NCBI GenBank assembly: GCA_002077045.2
Contig: KZ111145.1
Span: forward strand, 159,481 to 223,480
DNA from: Rachicladosporium sp. CCFEE 5018
Taxonomy: Eukaryota > Ascomycota > Dothideomycetes > Cladosporiales > Cladosporiaceae
DNA length: 64,000 nt
Direction of reading: 5' to 3'
Shown here: one piece after another, positions 43,874-55,333 of the stretch
Layout: every line of letters begins with the position of its first letter
How positions within the stretch are numbered: the first letter of the stretch is position 1
Translations under genes and position numbers: made by a program
The notes under the pieces: generated by a model
Told to the model about the DNA's origin: nothing
The model's database searches: none
What the model saw: only the letters and a program-made list of their open reading frames with translations

Positions 43874-45395
43874 CTAAGAAGCAGGCACAGCCGCCTTGAA
43901 CTCATCCGCGATAGGAGTCGACGTATGAGTGTTGTTGTTGTTCGACAACGACGGGAGCTCAGTCTTCGGCGCGTTCGGGAAGCTCGACTTGCTCGTCTGC
44001 GAACTAAGCGGCGAGCTCGAAGTCTGGGCGTTCAACGAACTAGCCTTCTCAACCGGCACACCCGGCACCGCATTCGCAGTATCCTTGCTCACATACCCAC
44101 TCTCCACAGCGCTCTTCTTGGCACCGCCCATGAGCTCCTGCGCCTTCGAGACGTACTGGCTGGTAGTCGAAGAAGCGACCTCGACGGCGCGGTTGCTCTG
44201 CTGGGCGGCAATGTCGCGGATTTGTTGAGTCTGCTTGTTGGCAATCTCTGCAGCGTTATTGAGGTGACTGTCGATGAAGTCCTTGTTCTTGATGTAGATC
44301 AGGGGGGCGAGGTAGACGACTGAGGTTGAGAGGAGGAGAAGGCCCCATTTGGGGGTGACTTTGACAAGGAAGTAGCTGATGAGGGCTGCGAGGAAGGCCT
44401 GGAAGGATTGTCAGTGGGCTGGAGGATGTGAATGATCGACAGGGCAATACGTACAGCAATCGTAGCATAGACGTTCTCAGCAAAGATGATGCGCTGGAAC
44501 TCAATGACGAAGAAGTTGACGAGCTGCTCAACATCTCCAAGCACACTCTCAAGTGTCTCGCGAGGAATGGTGTAGTACTTCTTAGGCCTCATCTTCGTCG
44601 CGAAACCCTGGCCGAAAGCCATCTGGCCGGCAATCTCAGCCGCAGCGGTGATACCGAGGACGGTGAAGAGTGCCTTGAGGACATAGCGGTCGACCGGGAC
44701 GTAGCGGGCTACGATGATGGTAGTGACGATGGCGACGAAGGAGATGGCTGTGGCGCGCGGGTTCTCCCAGCTCAGGAGAGAGTAGAAGAGGGAGTGGTAG
44801 GAGGTGAGGTTCTGGCCGGTGGCGGTCTGGGCATCTGGGACGGTGCGGGCGGCGGCTAGGTTGGAGAACTCGTTCTTGGTAGCTGTGGCCTCGCCGCGGA
44901 CCTTGTCGGCTGCTGGGCCGTTGGCGAGTTGCTGCACCGTCTGGTTGTTCTGGATGGAGGTTGCAGCGTTTGCGGCGGCTGTAGTGAGGGTGTCCATGTT
45001 AGACTGATACTCTTGCAGGTACGAGGGATGAAGGTGTGTTGAACTGGGTTTGCTCTAGAGTATAGGTGGGAAACTGTCGGGATTAGTCAGTGAGGTGCAA
45101 TGAAGGTACTGTCTGCCAGCAGATCGAGAAGGTGATGGAGGGACGGGACAGCAGTCAATGAGACCTCATCTGTGTACGTGTCAAGAGAGCTCCTGCTCCA
45201 GGCAGCTCTTTCCATGTACCCGATCAACGGCAACAACGATGTACGTACCTTACTGCTCTGCGCCGACTGGAGGGCGCCACTGGCCTTCTCGGTGTATGTA
45301 GTCCCGCTGGCTGTGGGCGCGGTATTGCTGCCAGTGTTGAGCTCAGGGTAGGCGGGAGGTGCTGTGCCAGCAGCGCTGTTGCTGAAGTCGCTCAT
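43874..45395 (-). CDS. RTN1: Reticulon-like ER membrane-shaping protein
   Basis: Three exons: 45395-45249, 45003-44455, 44398-43874, giving 406 aa. The first intron is long for this window (245 bp); the second is 56 bp. Reticulon homology domain at about 125-280: it opens with YSLLSWENPRATAISFVAIV, has two long hydrophobic hairpins (one around RYVLKALFTVLGITAAAEIA, the other around FLAALISYFLVKVTPKWG), and ends in VYLAPLIYIKNKDFID. The C-terminal cytosolic tail is Ser/Thr-rich and disordered. Reticulons wedge into the ER membrane to curve tubules. Exon 1 carries a PPAYPELN motif and is joined in frame (SSK/SNMDTL). If exon 1 is not used, Met at 44997 would start a 355-aa form. Confidence 0.87.
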
Positions 45396-46570
45396 GTTGG
45401 TAATTGCTCGCGTGCTCTCGTGTGGTAGAGTTTAGGGGCTGCTGGTGGGGTTGCTGAAGGGCAACAATGCAATGCAGTGATGGTCGGAGGAAATGCAGAT
45501 GCTGGATGTGAGGTAGGAGAATCACAAGGCTTCAAGAGGTGACGGGTGTCGGGTCAGGGGGTGGGAAGATCGGGGTGGTGTATGTGAAATATGCAGTGCG
45601 GGAGTGTATCTTGTTCTGCATGTGCCCACTTTCGCGTCAACTTCGACGCGGCTAGCAACAAATTATGACGTTGCCTGCGCCACACCCGAACATGAGACAA
45701 TATCAATGAGACATCGCTTATCTGTCTCCGCCTCAGAGCCTGGACAGACCGAGTGGACCGTCTACATGCTTATTACGTCTTCTCATGAAATCTGTTCTTA
45801 CAGCACCGCCCTCACAAGAGAACTCGATACACAAACATGAGGCGCGAGCTTTCTGCGACGGGACGATGTTTCCTGCTAGCGCGCTTGCAAGTTTGACATG
45901 TGAAAGTGGCGCGGCTCGATGCAGCCAACGGCCTACTTTTCGCAGACGAAGCTGTCCGGACACCTGTTTCGTTGATGCACACCTACTCAAGGCAGTCACA
46001 TATGTACAACGCGTCCCTTCCTGAGCGTCTGACGGCCTGTTCGCGCACAGTGTTCCGCTATATGTGGCCTCCATGCGGTGGAGGCAAGTGCTCATGCATG
46101 GCTCTCGGAAGGTGGGTCTGAAGGGCTGATGGATGCCATGTGTCGACACAACGTCCCTAATTTCGCATCCAATCCTCGCTGCACGCACCTGTTCACTATC
46201 GTGTTAGACATTCCCTCCCCAACCCTAATGTACTCTTGTAGTCGCCAATCTTGTTGTAGTTGCCATGTTCGTGGCATAAGCGGCTAAGTTTTATGATGCC
46301 GCAGAGTAATAAGAGCACCCCGCATTCGCAAGGTTCAATTGGTAGTATAGACATCTCTGCTTCCAGAACACTCTCGTCGCGGCAAATCTGAGGTCCGTGG
46401 TATGGGCCTCTGCCTGTCGTAGCCGTTCAACGACAGTGTTTCAAGCCGCCGCCGTAATGAGATCTCGAAAGGCATCATTAGGACAGCTGAGCCAGCTACA
46501 AGCCAGGTGGTGAGAGTTGAGTGATCTTCTCGGCGGCCGTCTCGGGTTGCCAGGCCCGCCGTGATGACAC
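45396..46570. other. Long intergenic region
   Basis: About 1.2 kb containing the reticulon promoter. Short ORFs on both strands have no recognisable content. A GGTTCAATTGGTAG string at 46332-46345 resembles a tRNA element, but no tRNA folds around it. Confidence 0.4.
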
Positions 46571-46744
46571 ATGTTCGATATGTACAACGAAGCCGAGATC
46601 ATAGAGAAGCTGGTGGCGAAGGTGCTTGACTTGAAGGAGGCAGGATGCTCAGAGATCCGAGCACGCGGATTGGGTGGTAAAGCCGTTACCAGAGAGATGA
46701 GCGAGAGCTCCCAGCGTGAGGCGAAGCGAATGCTGGAGGCGTAA
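46571..46744 (+). CDS. Possible 57-aa small protein
   Basis: ATG at 46571, stop at 46744. The predicted peptide is a charged, helix-prone protein (AEIIEKLVAKVLDLKEAGC, then SQREAKRMLEA) with natural-looking composition and a stop in frame directly upstream. No family recognised. It could be the last exon of a larger gene or a chance ORF; it is convergent with the CX9C gene, with stop codons about 20 bp apart. Confidence 0.3.
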   Translation: MFDMYNEAEIIEKLVAKVLDLKEAGCSEIRARGLGGKAVTREMSESSQREAKRMLEA

Positions 46745-46765
46745 ACGGAGCATACATCGTGTCAT

Positions 46766-47002
46766 TTACTTCTTGCCCGCTGCTCTCTACGGCCGACGTC
46801 AGTCCTTGATCTCAACATAGTTGACCACATCAAATGTACATACCAAGTAGCAGTCTTTCAGCAGCATGAACTCCTGCGCACACATGCCCTTCGACACATT
46901 TTGGTAGTTCGCCACGATGCACTTGCCGTAGACGGCGCCCTCGATTGTGCACTTCGCCGTCGCCTCGGCGAACTTCTCGATGGGTCGTGTGCGTCCGGGC
47001 AT
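46766..47002 (-). CDS. Twin CX9C mitochondrial protein, NDUFAF8-like complex I assembly factor
   Basis: Exon 1 47002-46844 (53 codons) and a 21-nt terminal exon 46786-46766, joined across a 57 bp intron (GTATGT..CGTAG, branch CTGAC); 59 aa, ending CYLRAAGKK. Two CX9C motifs: Cys18/Cys28 (CTIEGAVYGKC) and Cys40/Cys50 (CAQEFMLLKDC). The pattern A..YG.CV.A......K..CA.EF..L..C matches NDUFAF8, an intermembrane-space partner of NDUFAF5 in complex I assembly. Without the last splice the protein would end in an unlikely VCTFDVVNYVEIKD tail, which is intron sequence. Divergent to SFI1. Confidence 0.75.
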
Positions 47003-47338
47003 CGTCGCTGAGCGCTTTTGCTGTGATTCGCCGGAATAGAGATTTCGTTGAAGTCGAGGAAGAGAACATTCCCGTTACATATATACGAATCCAAGCACTA
47101 GCGCATTCTGGACGCGAGCCAATGACGCGTGATTTTGAGCTGGCGTCAATAACGCGACTTCACCTCTCGATCTTGCAGCATGTCTCGTCTACCTTTTCGC
47201 ACATACACTTCGACGCGTATGTATTAGATAGCGTCATCGGCGCTCATACACCGCAGTACATAATATGCCCTTCCACGCCCGATGACAGTGCCTTACTCCA
47301 AGCGCGTGCGCCGAAAACACCACCCCACCTAATCGCAC
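47003..47338. promoter_or_regulatory. Divergent promoter of the CX9C gene and SFI1
   Basis: 336 bp between two head-to-head starts, presumably shared. No specific site recognised. Confidence 0.45.
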
Positions 47339-50300
47339 ATGAATGGCGATTCTGGAAAACTGCCGCTGATTGACATCGGAGATGAAGGTAGCTAGACTCT
47401 CCTGCCTCCAGCGCTCGATAATCACTGAACGTCGCCAGACATCGAAATCGCAGCCCGTGTCTGCAGACGCGCCAATGCCGCCCGGCCCACCGATAACCCC
47501 GCCCGCACCCTCTTAAAGGAGGCCTACAAAGCTGAGCTTGCGGAGCTAGGTATCGATCCAGGTCAAGATAGGGTGATCTTCGACTGCCTGTGGAACATTG
47601 CGCATGTAGTCACGGAGAAATGGCGTTCGACGGGTGCGGTTGATTTTCTTGAGGCGTTGGCTCAGGAATTCGATAAGCATGGCATTACCATTGTGGAGCA
47701 CGACGACGATGGCACTGAGATCACCCATGAAGCGCCGGTGCAGCAGGTCGTTAGCAGTCGAAAGCAGATTGTGGATAAGCGGAGGGTATCATTCGACGAT
47801 GCGAGGATGCATGAGACATGGATCCGCGAGCGCACCGAGACTTTGACGCAGCAGGAGGATGCTACGGCGAGGCTGTTGAGCCAGCCACCTGTGCGCGCTA
47901 GCCTGCAGAGGCGGGCGAGGTCTGTCAGCAGTGAGCATGGCTATGCTACGTACCAGCCTGCGCGCGGAGCAGGCCTGTACGGACGACCACAGTCTTCGAC
48001 AGATCAGGCTTCCGACCCGGACGGACCAGGAGACTCATCCATGCTCAGACGTTCGGAATTATCCTTCGAGAAGATAGCCACTCTGCAGGAGCTGCGAGAG
48101 GCCTGCGAGCACACGCGCGAACTTCGCCTGGTGAACACATACTTCAATCGCTGGTTTGGCAACACCCACTTACATCAACAACATGTGGCTCGACAACACA
48201 GTGAAGCCGAAGAACAACATGCGAAAGTGCTCTGTCAGGCGGTCTTCGACAGTTGGCGTGAGGCCTTTCACGAGAAGCAGATACTGCGCCGCGAAGCACT
48301 GGAGGCGGAGGAAGCAGAGCAGGAACGCCAATCGCAGCAACAGCAAGAAGATGAGCGCATGCAACGACTTGAGCAGCGAGCTGAGAAGTGTCGCGGCAAG
48401 ATGCTACTGCTAAAGGGACTGCAGCATTGGTTCGCTCGGCATGAAGTTCGCAGAGCGGAGCTGCAGCGTGCTAGTAAATTCTTATTGGCTATGCGGTACT
48501 TTCGACGCTGGAAGCAAATCGCACTCGAGAACGCTTCCAAAGCCCGCAGTATTCTGACTCGCAAATATATTCGAGTATGGCGAGAGCGCACTGCGAGAAG
48601 TCACTTTGCTGAAGAGCAAGCTGCTGCGCACCATGATGAGACGCTGCAGAGGCAGTGTGTCAAGAGGTGGGCGAAGGTGCTGTTCGACATCAAGTTGGAG
48701 AAGCGGCGAATCGATCGCATCAAGCACGCAGCGTGCCGAAAGTGGCTTGACGCTGTTCAGAGAGTGCGAGCCTTAGAAGCGCAAGCCGCTGCATTCAGAT
48801 CGCAGCGACTGGTGCGGCCTGTATTTCTCGCACTTCGAGCCGGCGTTCTCAGGATTCAGGACCTTGCGAGTCGTGCGCAGACATGCTACGCGCAGGCCAG
48901 ACTGACAATGGCATTTTCGATCATGCGCATACAGGGACGACTGAAGCCGCTGGAGAGTGTGATGACACTTCGCGTCAACCTCACACTCGAGCGCAAGGCT
49001 TTCGCTACTTGGCACTTGCAAGTGCAGCTCGCACAGCAAGCTGCTGACTTCGACCAAAGGAGGATCAAGCGCGCTGCATGGCATGGCTGGGTCGATGCAT
49101 CGAAGTGTCGAGTCGTTGCTCAGCACATCAACGCCCGGGTGGTGATCGAGTCACTGTACAGGTGGATGCTACAGGAGCGATTGCAGCTCTTCCGCAGAAC
49201 AGCGGACGCTCGGCTGCTTCGAAACAGCTTTGCTGCGCTCAAAGGCATGTCGACGGATTTGCAAGCACAGCTCGACATGCGCGCTTATGCGTTTGCACAA
49301 GGTCAGCAGCGACGTCGACTAGCTGGTGCAATGTTTCGACTGCACGTGCTGTCTCGACAGCGGGAAGACGCCGAGCGCGCTGCAGTCGAGTTTGCGAACA
49401 GCAGGGCTTTGCCCGCGGTTCTTGAGACCTGGCACGAGAAGACCACACATGTCACGAAGCTCAATCGCTGGGCTACAGATGCTCGGTTCTACTGCCTCTG
49501 TTCTGCTGCGCTGAAGCGATGGCGTGATGCGACGGTCGAGCACCAGCATCAGCGAAGACGAGACGCGTACGCTCAAGTTCGATCACGCTACAAGCACAGG
49601 CTTGTCGGCCAGTGCTTCGCCTCCCTCCAAGTGAAGTACGCAGAGGTCTACTCGATGAGTGCTGCTATACAGGATCGTGCCCACACCACCCAATCAACCA
49701 CAGTCGCCCAGCTCTTCGCCACCTGGCGCTCCCGCGCCCGGACCCTGCAGACTCAGTCCCTCACCGCCAGCCAGCTCGACACATCCCGCCTCCTCAGCTC
49801 CGCCCTGTCCGCCCTGACATCTCAGCACGCTCAAACAACATCCCTGGACACTGAAGCCGAGACCTTCGCCCGCACCACCTCTCTCTCCCTCGCCCTATCA
49901 GCACTCAAGACACTGCAGTGGGCAACCTTCACCGCCTCGCAACAAAGCCACACAGCCCTTGCCCTACGATCCCGAAATCGCGATCAGCACATCCGTCACA
50001 TGTTGCGACACTGGGTCTCACAGACCGCCGCTCGCCGGGCTGCCGCTACTGCCGAGCCTGATGCCGAGTTGGAGGCAGAGCCTGAGAGTCCTTCCCTGCG
50101 CCCTGCATCTCGTGCTGCAGCCCGGAGTCTGTCGAGGGATCGTACAAGAGACCGATATACGTCACCTACTCGTCTCCCGCAAGGCTACGCGGGCAGCACG
50201 CCAGGCTACCTCCGCACTCCGTCGCGAAGTCGAAGGGCGGTGGGCAGATTCAGGCCAATACCGACACCTGGACCATACACACCTCTGGCATTTACGCCTG

Positions 50301-50638
50301 CTTACCTTGTCACTGGGATTCCAGGGGTGCAAGTAGACGATGGAGCAGGGCTTGATATGGGCAGTAGTCCGCCAATTCCCATGGGCCTTGCCGCGAGAGG
50401 ACAAGTGACGCCTTTCGCGCAGCGGCTGAGGGAAGTGGGTGTCGTGGAGGCTATACCTACCGGCGCCATCACTGGCGCTGGTGCTGAGTTCAGACCGGTG
50501 AGCGTGCTGAGACGAGGCTTGAGACAGAGCGTCACGGGCGGCACGGGCACAGGCAAAAGTGTACGCTTCGCTGGCGCCGGGCGCTTCAGCAGCGTCGGCG
50601 GTGGAAGCAGGGGACAAGAACATCTGAAGAGTAGCTAG
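47339..50638 (+). CDS. SFI1: Sfi1-type centrin-binding spindle pole protein
   Basis: Exons 47339-47387 and 47439-50638 (intron 51 bp), 1082 aa, starting MNGDSGKLPLIDIGDEDIEI. An N-terminal helical domain (LKEAYKAELAELGI, DCLWNIAHVV) is followed by about 20 Sfi1 repeats marked by Trp at ~25-35-residue steps (RYFRRWKQIA, KYIRVWRERT, CVKRWAKVL, CRKWLDAVQ, ALKRWRDATV). Each repeat is a helix that binds centrin/Cdc31, making the filament that duplicates the spindle pole body. The C-terminal 200 residues are Pro/Arg/Gly-rich and disordered. The coding sequence starts upstream of the first obvious in-frame codons; the small first exon was inferred from the splice sites and frame. It ends 51 bp from the convergent phosphatase gene. 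Confidence 0.88.
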
Positions 50639-50689
50639 GCACTACCCGCCCCCTGGTCATAGGTCTCCATAACGAATAACGCATCGCGC

Positions 50690-52367
50690 TCAGTACACAT
50701 CCTCCCTCACACTACTCCTCCCTCCACTCCTATCCCCTCCATCCCCCTCCTCAATCCCCTGATCCTCCTCCGGCTCATCACCAAGCGCATCAGCCATCTT
50801 GCCCTTCCCCATTCCACTCTCCTCCTCCCATCGCTGGATGTCCTCCACAGTCGGCCGTCTCACGGGCCGTCGCTTCACGCTGCCCGTTTTCGCGTGGCCG
50901 GTCGAGCTTACGCCACCTTGCGGTACGGTGAGGGAGGTCGAAGATAGGGCGGTGGCGAGACTGTTGCCAAGGGGTGTTTGTTGTATGGCGGTGCGCGCGG
51001 AGGGAGGGTGCGAGGGGGGAAAGTAGTCATTATCATTGTCGTTCTCGTCGGAGAGTTGAGGTGTCGGAGCGCCGGAGTCTGTGCCACCGCCATCTCGACC
51101 TGGGGTTGGGAATCCGAGATGTGGTGAGGTCGTAACAGAAAGACGCTGGCTGGAGTCTGCTGCGCCGTCGACTGGTGGGGATTTCGGCGAGGGCTCACGA
51201 GCGGCTGCAGAGTGTGTGCCGCTTGCTCGCCGCGTCGAGGACTTCTTGAATAGCTGGTCAACGACATTGAGAGCTGGGGAAGCACCGGAGTCGATTGTCG
51301 GTTTACGCTGCGTTCTACGCGGATAGCGGTCGTGGTGATGGTCGCAGCCTGCTGCGCAACCGCCCCATTTCTGCGTAGGGACAGCTGTTGAAGGCGTGAC
51401 GCTCGGCTTGCGCTGTGCGGGCAGGAATTGAGAGAGCGTATTTCGCCGCTGTGGGTCCGGTGGAATGGCGTTCGCTTGTGCGTTCCGAGCTGCGTCTTCG
51501 GCTTTTTGACGCTTCAGCTCGGACCAGGTTCGCAGTTCGGATTGTAGCTGGTATTTTCCGCTTTCGGCTTGCTTTTCTAGGATCAGGAACTCGGTGTGAT
51601 TGACGTTGCGGAGGTCTTCGAAGTATTCGACGGACCAGTGGTACCTGCTTGATGTCAGTCCCGCTCATGCTGCATGTGCTGTTACGACACCCACCACTTC
51701 ATCAAGAACACCCTCGACATCAGCCCATGCGTCACAAGCACACAAACACTCGGGAAGTCATCATCTTGAAAGCTCCTCCACAAACTCTCATTAAACCCAC
51801 TAATCCGATCATACGCATCCGCCGCGCTCTCTCCATTCGGGATGCGGTAAAAGAAATGTCCATAGTCCGCCCGCTCCTGCCACATCCTCTCCATCTCCGC
51901 ACTGCATGGCTGGAAATTCCCGAAGTCTTGTTCCCGGATCCGCGGCTCTTCGTAGACTTTTATTGCATGTCGAGAGAACGGCGAGGGGGCGGATGTGGCT
52001 TCGGAGGGCGAGGTGAGGGTGCGTAGGATGCCTTCGGTTGTTTCGCGCGTGCGGCGGTATGGGGAGGTGTAGAATTGAAGGGTGTCGTCGGGTCTCAGGA
52101 GTGTGCGGAGGCGGCGGCCGGCTTCTTCTGCCTGGGATGTTAGTCAATTGGCGGTGCTTTGTCTTGGTGGGAAATTGTGTGAGCTCGCACCTGGCCCCAG
52201 CCTTCTTCTGTGAGTTTGACGCGGTGATCAGGGATGATCTGGTGGACTTCGCGGTTCTTGTTGCCTTCGCTTTGGGCGTGGCGGATCAGGATGATCATCT
52301 GAACTTGTTGTTAGCGATCGGTCTCGTTAGGTCGGTGGTTTCGGTGACTGACCCGTGGTTTGCCCAT
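50690..52367 (-). CDS. Histidine phosphatase (phosphoglycerate-mutase-like) with long disordered tail
   Basis: Four exons: 52367-52353 (5 codons), 52298-52191, 52131-51689, 51644-50690; 506 aa. The catalytic start is MIILIRHAQSEGNKN with His12 as the phospho-acceptor. TSPYRRTRET supplies the arginine pocket, and LVTHGLMSRVFLMKWW the second histidine. Residues 205-506 are Ser/Pro-rich and low in order. The domain matches fungal phosphoglycerate-mutase-family phosphatases related to yeast Det1, rather than the glycolytic enzyme. The third intron uses a weak GTCGTA donor, chosen because it alone keeps the YHWSVEYFEDLRNVN sequence in frame. Head-to-head with the PRKRIP1-like gene. Confidence 0.87.
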
Positions 52368-52594
52368 GATTGCGATACCGATAGGACCCAGTCGCAATGT
52401 ATAGGGCGAATCAGGAGGTCTATGCTACTATGGATGGTAGGGTGAGGTCGTTGTTGTCGATATGTGAAGGCAGAAGCATGGTTATCGCTATCATATGGCG
52501 CTAGTCGTCCTGGCATGTGATTTCGATCTTCGAGTTTCAGAACGACATACAGGGTATACTATCAGCTCATACTCGCGACATCGACCTCTGCACG

Positions 52595-53200
52595 ATGTCC
52601 GAACCCATCCCCGAATCGATCCCCACCTCATCGACCTCCCACCACCGCCCCGCCAAACGTCGCGCACTGTCCCCAACCTCCACCCAGTCCGCCCATCTCG
52701 CTTCCCTGTTCGCAAATCCCGATCGCGAGATCTCCACCACCTCCAAGTCTCTCACGCGCACGCCCCTCGCGCCCCCAGAGATCGTCGCAAACGTTCAGGG
52801 CTCCAGCGCCGGTGCCGGCTCAGGCGAGTTCCATGTCTACAAAGCGAGTCGGAGGAGGGAGTATGAGAGGCTGAGGATTATGGACCAGGAGGTTGAGAGG
52901 GAGGAGAAGCAGAAAGACTGGGAGGAGGAGCGGGAACGGGTGAGGAAGGAGGACGAGGAGAAGTTGAGCCGGAATAGGGCGAAGCGGGAGAAGGCTAAGA
53001 TGAGGAAGGGGAAGGGTGGGGTGGGTGTTGGTGGAGTTGAGGGAGGGAACGGGGTCACGAAGAAAAGACTGGGGCCTGCGAAGATCGCGCAGGTGGAGAG
53101 TGGAGATGGTGCGGATGAGGCGAAGGCGACTGAGGCTACTGGAGACGCTTATGCTGCAGTTGAAGAGGAGAATGGCATCACGATTCACGAAGATGACTGA
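52595..53200 (+). CDS. PRKRIP1-like (DUF1168) nuclear protein
   Basis: Single exon, 201 aa from ATG 52595; the frame is open to 52517, but the extra 26 residues are not family-like. The core GSGEFHVYKASRRREYERLR is the DUF1168/PRKRIP1 signature, followed by a long Lys/Glu/Arg helix (ERVRKEDEEKLSRNRAKREK). In animals PRKRIP1 is a double-stranded-RNA-binding nuclear protein found in the catalytic spliceosome, where its long helix bridges U2 and U6 parts. An acidic C-terminus ends HEDD. Confidence 0.83.
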   Translation: MSEPIPESIPTSSTSHHRPAKRRALSPTSTQSAHLASLFANPDREISTTSKSLTRTPLAPPEIVANVQGSSAGAGSGEFHVYKASRRREYERLRIMDQEVEREEKQKDWEEERERVRKEDEEKLSRNRAKREKAKMRKGKGGVGVGGVEGGNGVTKKRLGPAKIAQVESGDGADEAKATEATGDAYAAVEEENGITIHEDD

Positions 53201-53889
53201 ATGTCCAAATGCGTGACTGGATGAATGTACAATCACACTGCATTGCTAGCTGGAGGGTGACAAACCTAACCCATCCGTTCTGGTGCAGACTGTTACGTGT
53301 GGACGGTTCGCGACCAGCTTCTGATGGCAAACTTAGGTCAGAAGTACCTTGCCAGCATCCGGTTCGAAACTGTGCAAGCGCTTCCAGAACCTAGAATACA
53401 AGCTCTGAGCGCCATTGCTGTTCGAGCTGCCAGGGAGTCGTGGTGATTCCCTCTGAATGACCACTCGTATTAGTAGCTCACACCGTCAGATCACCTGTAG
53501 CCGCGTCTGCTGGGACAGGCTATATCGCTCTGTCGCGGACTCCTGGGCCAAGATCGGCGTTCCTGTGGGCTTATGCCTGCGTCAACGTCTGGCGTGATGG
53601 GCCTGGACTACGCATCTACTGAGCAGACTTGGCGTTGAAGGAAGTGGTTCAACGCCGTCAATGGCTGCCGGTTCCAATTCGCAAGACACGGCGTGCTACG
53701 AGATATGTTGATCAGCATCATGCTAGCGGTGGCAGGGTGGCAACACAGACCTCGAAAGGGTGACTTACGTAAATTGTTCATACTCACACACAGCAAAGGC
53801 AGTGTCGTACTCTTCGTCTCGCGAAGACTGTACGTCAACTAGCCATTGGCTCGGCGTGCTGCTTCCATATAAAGAATTCGCAGTGAGGC
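53201..53889. other. Intergenic between the PRKRIP1-like and RPC17 genes (convergent)
   Basis: About 690 bp. Short chance ORFs only; no RNA gene seen. Confidence 0.45.
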
Positions 53890-54507
53890 TTAGTCAGAAT
53901 CCTCGCTACCCTCAGTCGCATCTCCATTGGTGCCAATTGCATCAATGTCCATCCCATTCACATCCCCGGGCAGCTTCGCACCACATCGGTAAACCTCATT
54001 CACAGTGCTGAGCAGCACCTCCATCTCCTCCGCCGTGAGCCTCGCCTCCCAGTCCACGATAATGTTTTGCAGCGTTTCCACACACTGCGGCGCCAGATTG
54101 TAGATTTGGAAGTGCTCGATCTCCGTCAGCCCCTTGACGTCCTGCTCCCGCTGTAGGCGTCTTCGCATCTCAGCCTTGGGAACATCGGAGTCGTGCTTGG
54201 CGTGCTTGGCTTCCAGAGGTCCGAGGATCCGCTCGTCGAGTTTCTCAGCGAAGAGGGCCATGCTTCGGAAGCGATTGGAGCTTTTGTATGCGCCTGGATT
54301 GTCGGCATATGGGTACTTTCGGGAGCTCAGCTCACGCTCGTGTTTTCTCAGAGCGCGTTGGTAATTATCTGCCAGTTCCACCGGTGGCCGTCCGGCGGCT
54401 TTGTCAGAAGCGACATCTTGGGCGTTCAGTAAAAGTTTACGTTTGAGGAAGTCGAGGACGTCCGCGTTAGAAAGCCGGACGGTGCCTGGGTCTATTATCT
54501 CTGGCAT
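53890..54507 (-). CDS. RPC17: RNA polymerase III subunit Rpc17/RPC9
   Basis: Single exon, 205 aa. N-terminal segment LSNADVLDFLKRK matches the YLSN.EV..FL start of RPC9. The Rpb4/HRDC-like fold is at about 125-185 (LTEIEHFQIYNLAPQCVETL, then NIIVDWEARLTAEEMEVLL). A charged insert between them (about 45-120, ALRKHERELSSRKYPY...) is common in filamentous fungi. The C-terminus is acidic (EGSEDSD). With Rpc25 it forms the stalk of Pol III, which transcribes tRNA and 5S genes. Confidence 0.83.
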   Translation of the reverse strand: MPEIIDPGTVRLSNADVLDFLKRKLLLNAQDVASDKAAGRPPVELADNYQRALRKHERELSSRKYPYADNPGAYKSSNRFRSMALFAEKLDERILGPLEAKHAKHDSDVPKAEMRRRLQREQDVKGLTEIEHFQIYNLAPQCVETLQNIIVDWEARLTAEEMEVLLSTVNEVYRCGAKLPGDVNGMDIDAIGTNGDATEGSEDSD

Positions 54508-55333
54508 CGTGGGTTATGTGCTTCACGACATGGTTTGCTTGAAGTCGATGCTCGGGACTTTTCGTGCCGATGTCAGTGCCAAGCATTTACACGGAGTCCG
54601 GAGCCGGCGTCGATTTCCCCGTGATCTTTGCCTGTCCCCATCTTCTCCTCACTGCTGTCTCGGCTGTCTGGGTCCTGCGTCGTGATTCGCAGTATCCCAA
54701 GAATGTATTGCTTGAAATCGAGCAGCATCTTCGAGAACCTGCAAGTCATGGCCCCATGCACACGAGTCCCGAGCACCAGCCGTACGGATAACACGAATGC
54801 CAGCCACGTGAGCCGACAATCTACGGATAAATTCTAGGTAAAGTCCTTCGCTTTTACCCCGAATCCAACCTTCCTCTCTCGCGCGGCATTTCTCCATAAC
54901 GTTCCTCCACAATGGCTCCCCGCCTTTCTCTCCACCTCCCGTGAACGCAGCATGACGACAGCGGATGAAATCGAAAGTCTGGGTCAATCTGCGGGCTCAA
55001 GTCTCATTCGCTGCTGCGATGACAAGCTCCCTCTAGCTTGCAGAAGCATGTCTTCTGCAGGCATGGCACGGCTTGGACTAGCTTGTTCCGACCATGATCT
55101 TGGAGGAGTGCTTCTCTAGTCAGGCACCACAGCTCGTAGCGAGGAAGTTTTTTGTGCCGGCTGATCTTGGCCATGACATTAGGTTGGGGTGCGGTGGAGC
55201 AGCAGGTCCGTTGCCATGCATCGCAGCCGCTACCATGTGCTCTCGAGCCGGGTAGATCGTGAAGTACAAGAAGCGTAGGTCCAGCACCTCCAGCTTCGCG
55301 CAACCCCGAGTTTCATCTGCAGTAGAAGTCAAG
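54508..55333. other. Intergenic, divergent promoters of RPC17 and the GH51 gene
   Basis: About 825 bp between two head-to-head genes. ORFs here lack coding character. No specific regulator site called. Confidence 0.45.

Noticed and set aside
46320..46440. tRNA-like string GGTTCAATTGGTAG with a nearby TTCCAGA
   Set aside because: I could not form acceptor, anticodon and T arms around it in any register, even allowing an intron after the anticodon.
54649..54987. 112-codon minus-strand ORF upstream of RPC17
   Set aside because: No recognisable features; lies in a divergent promoter region.
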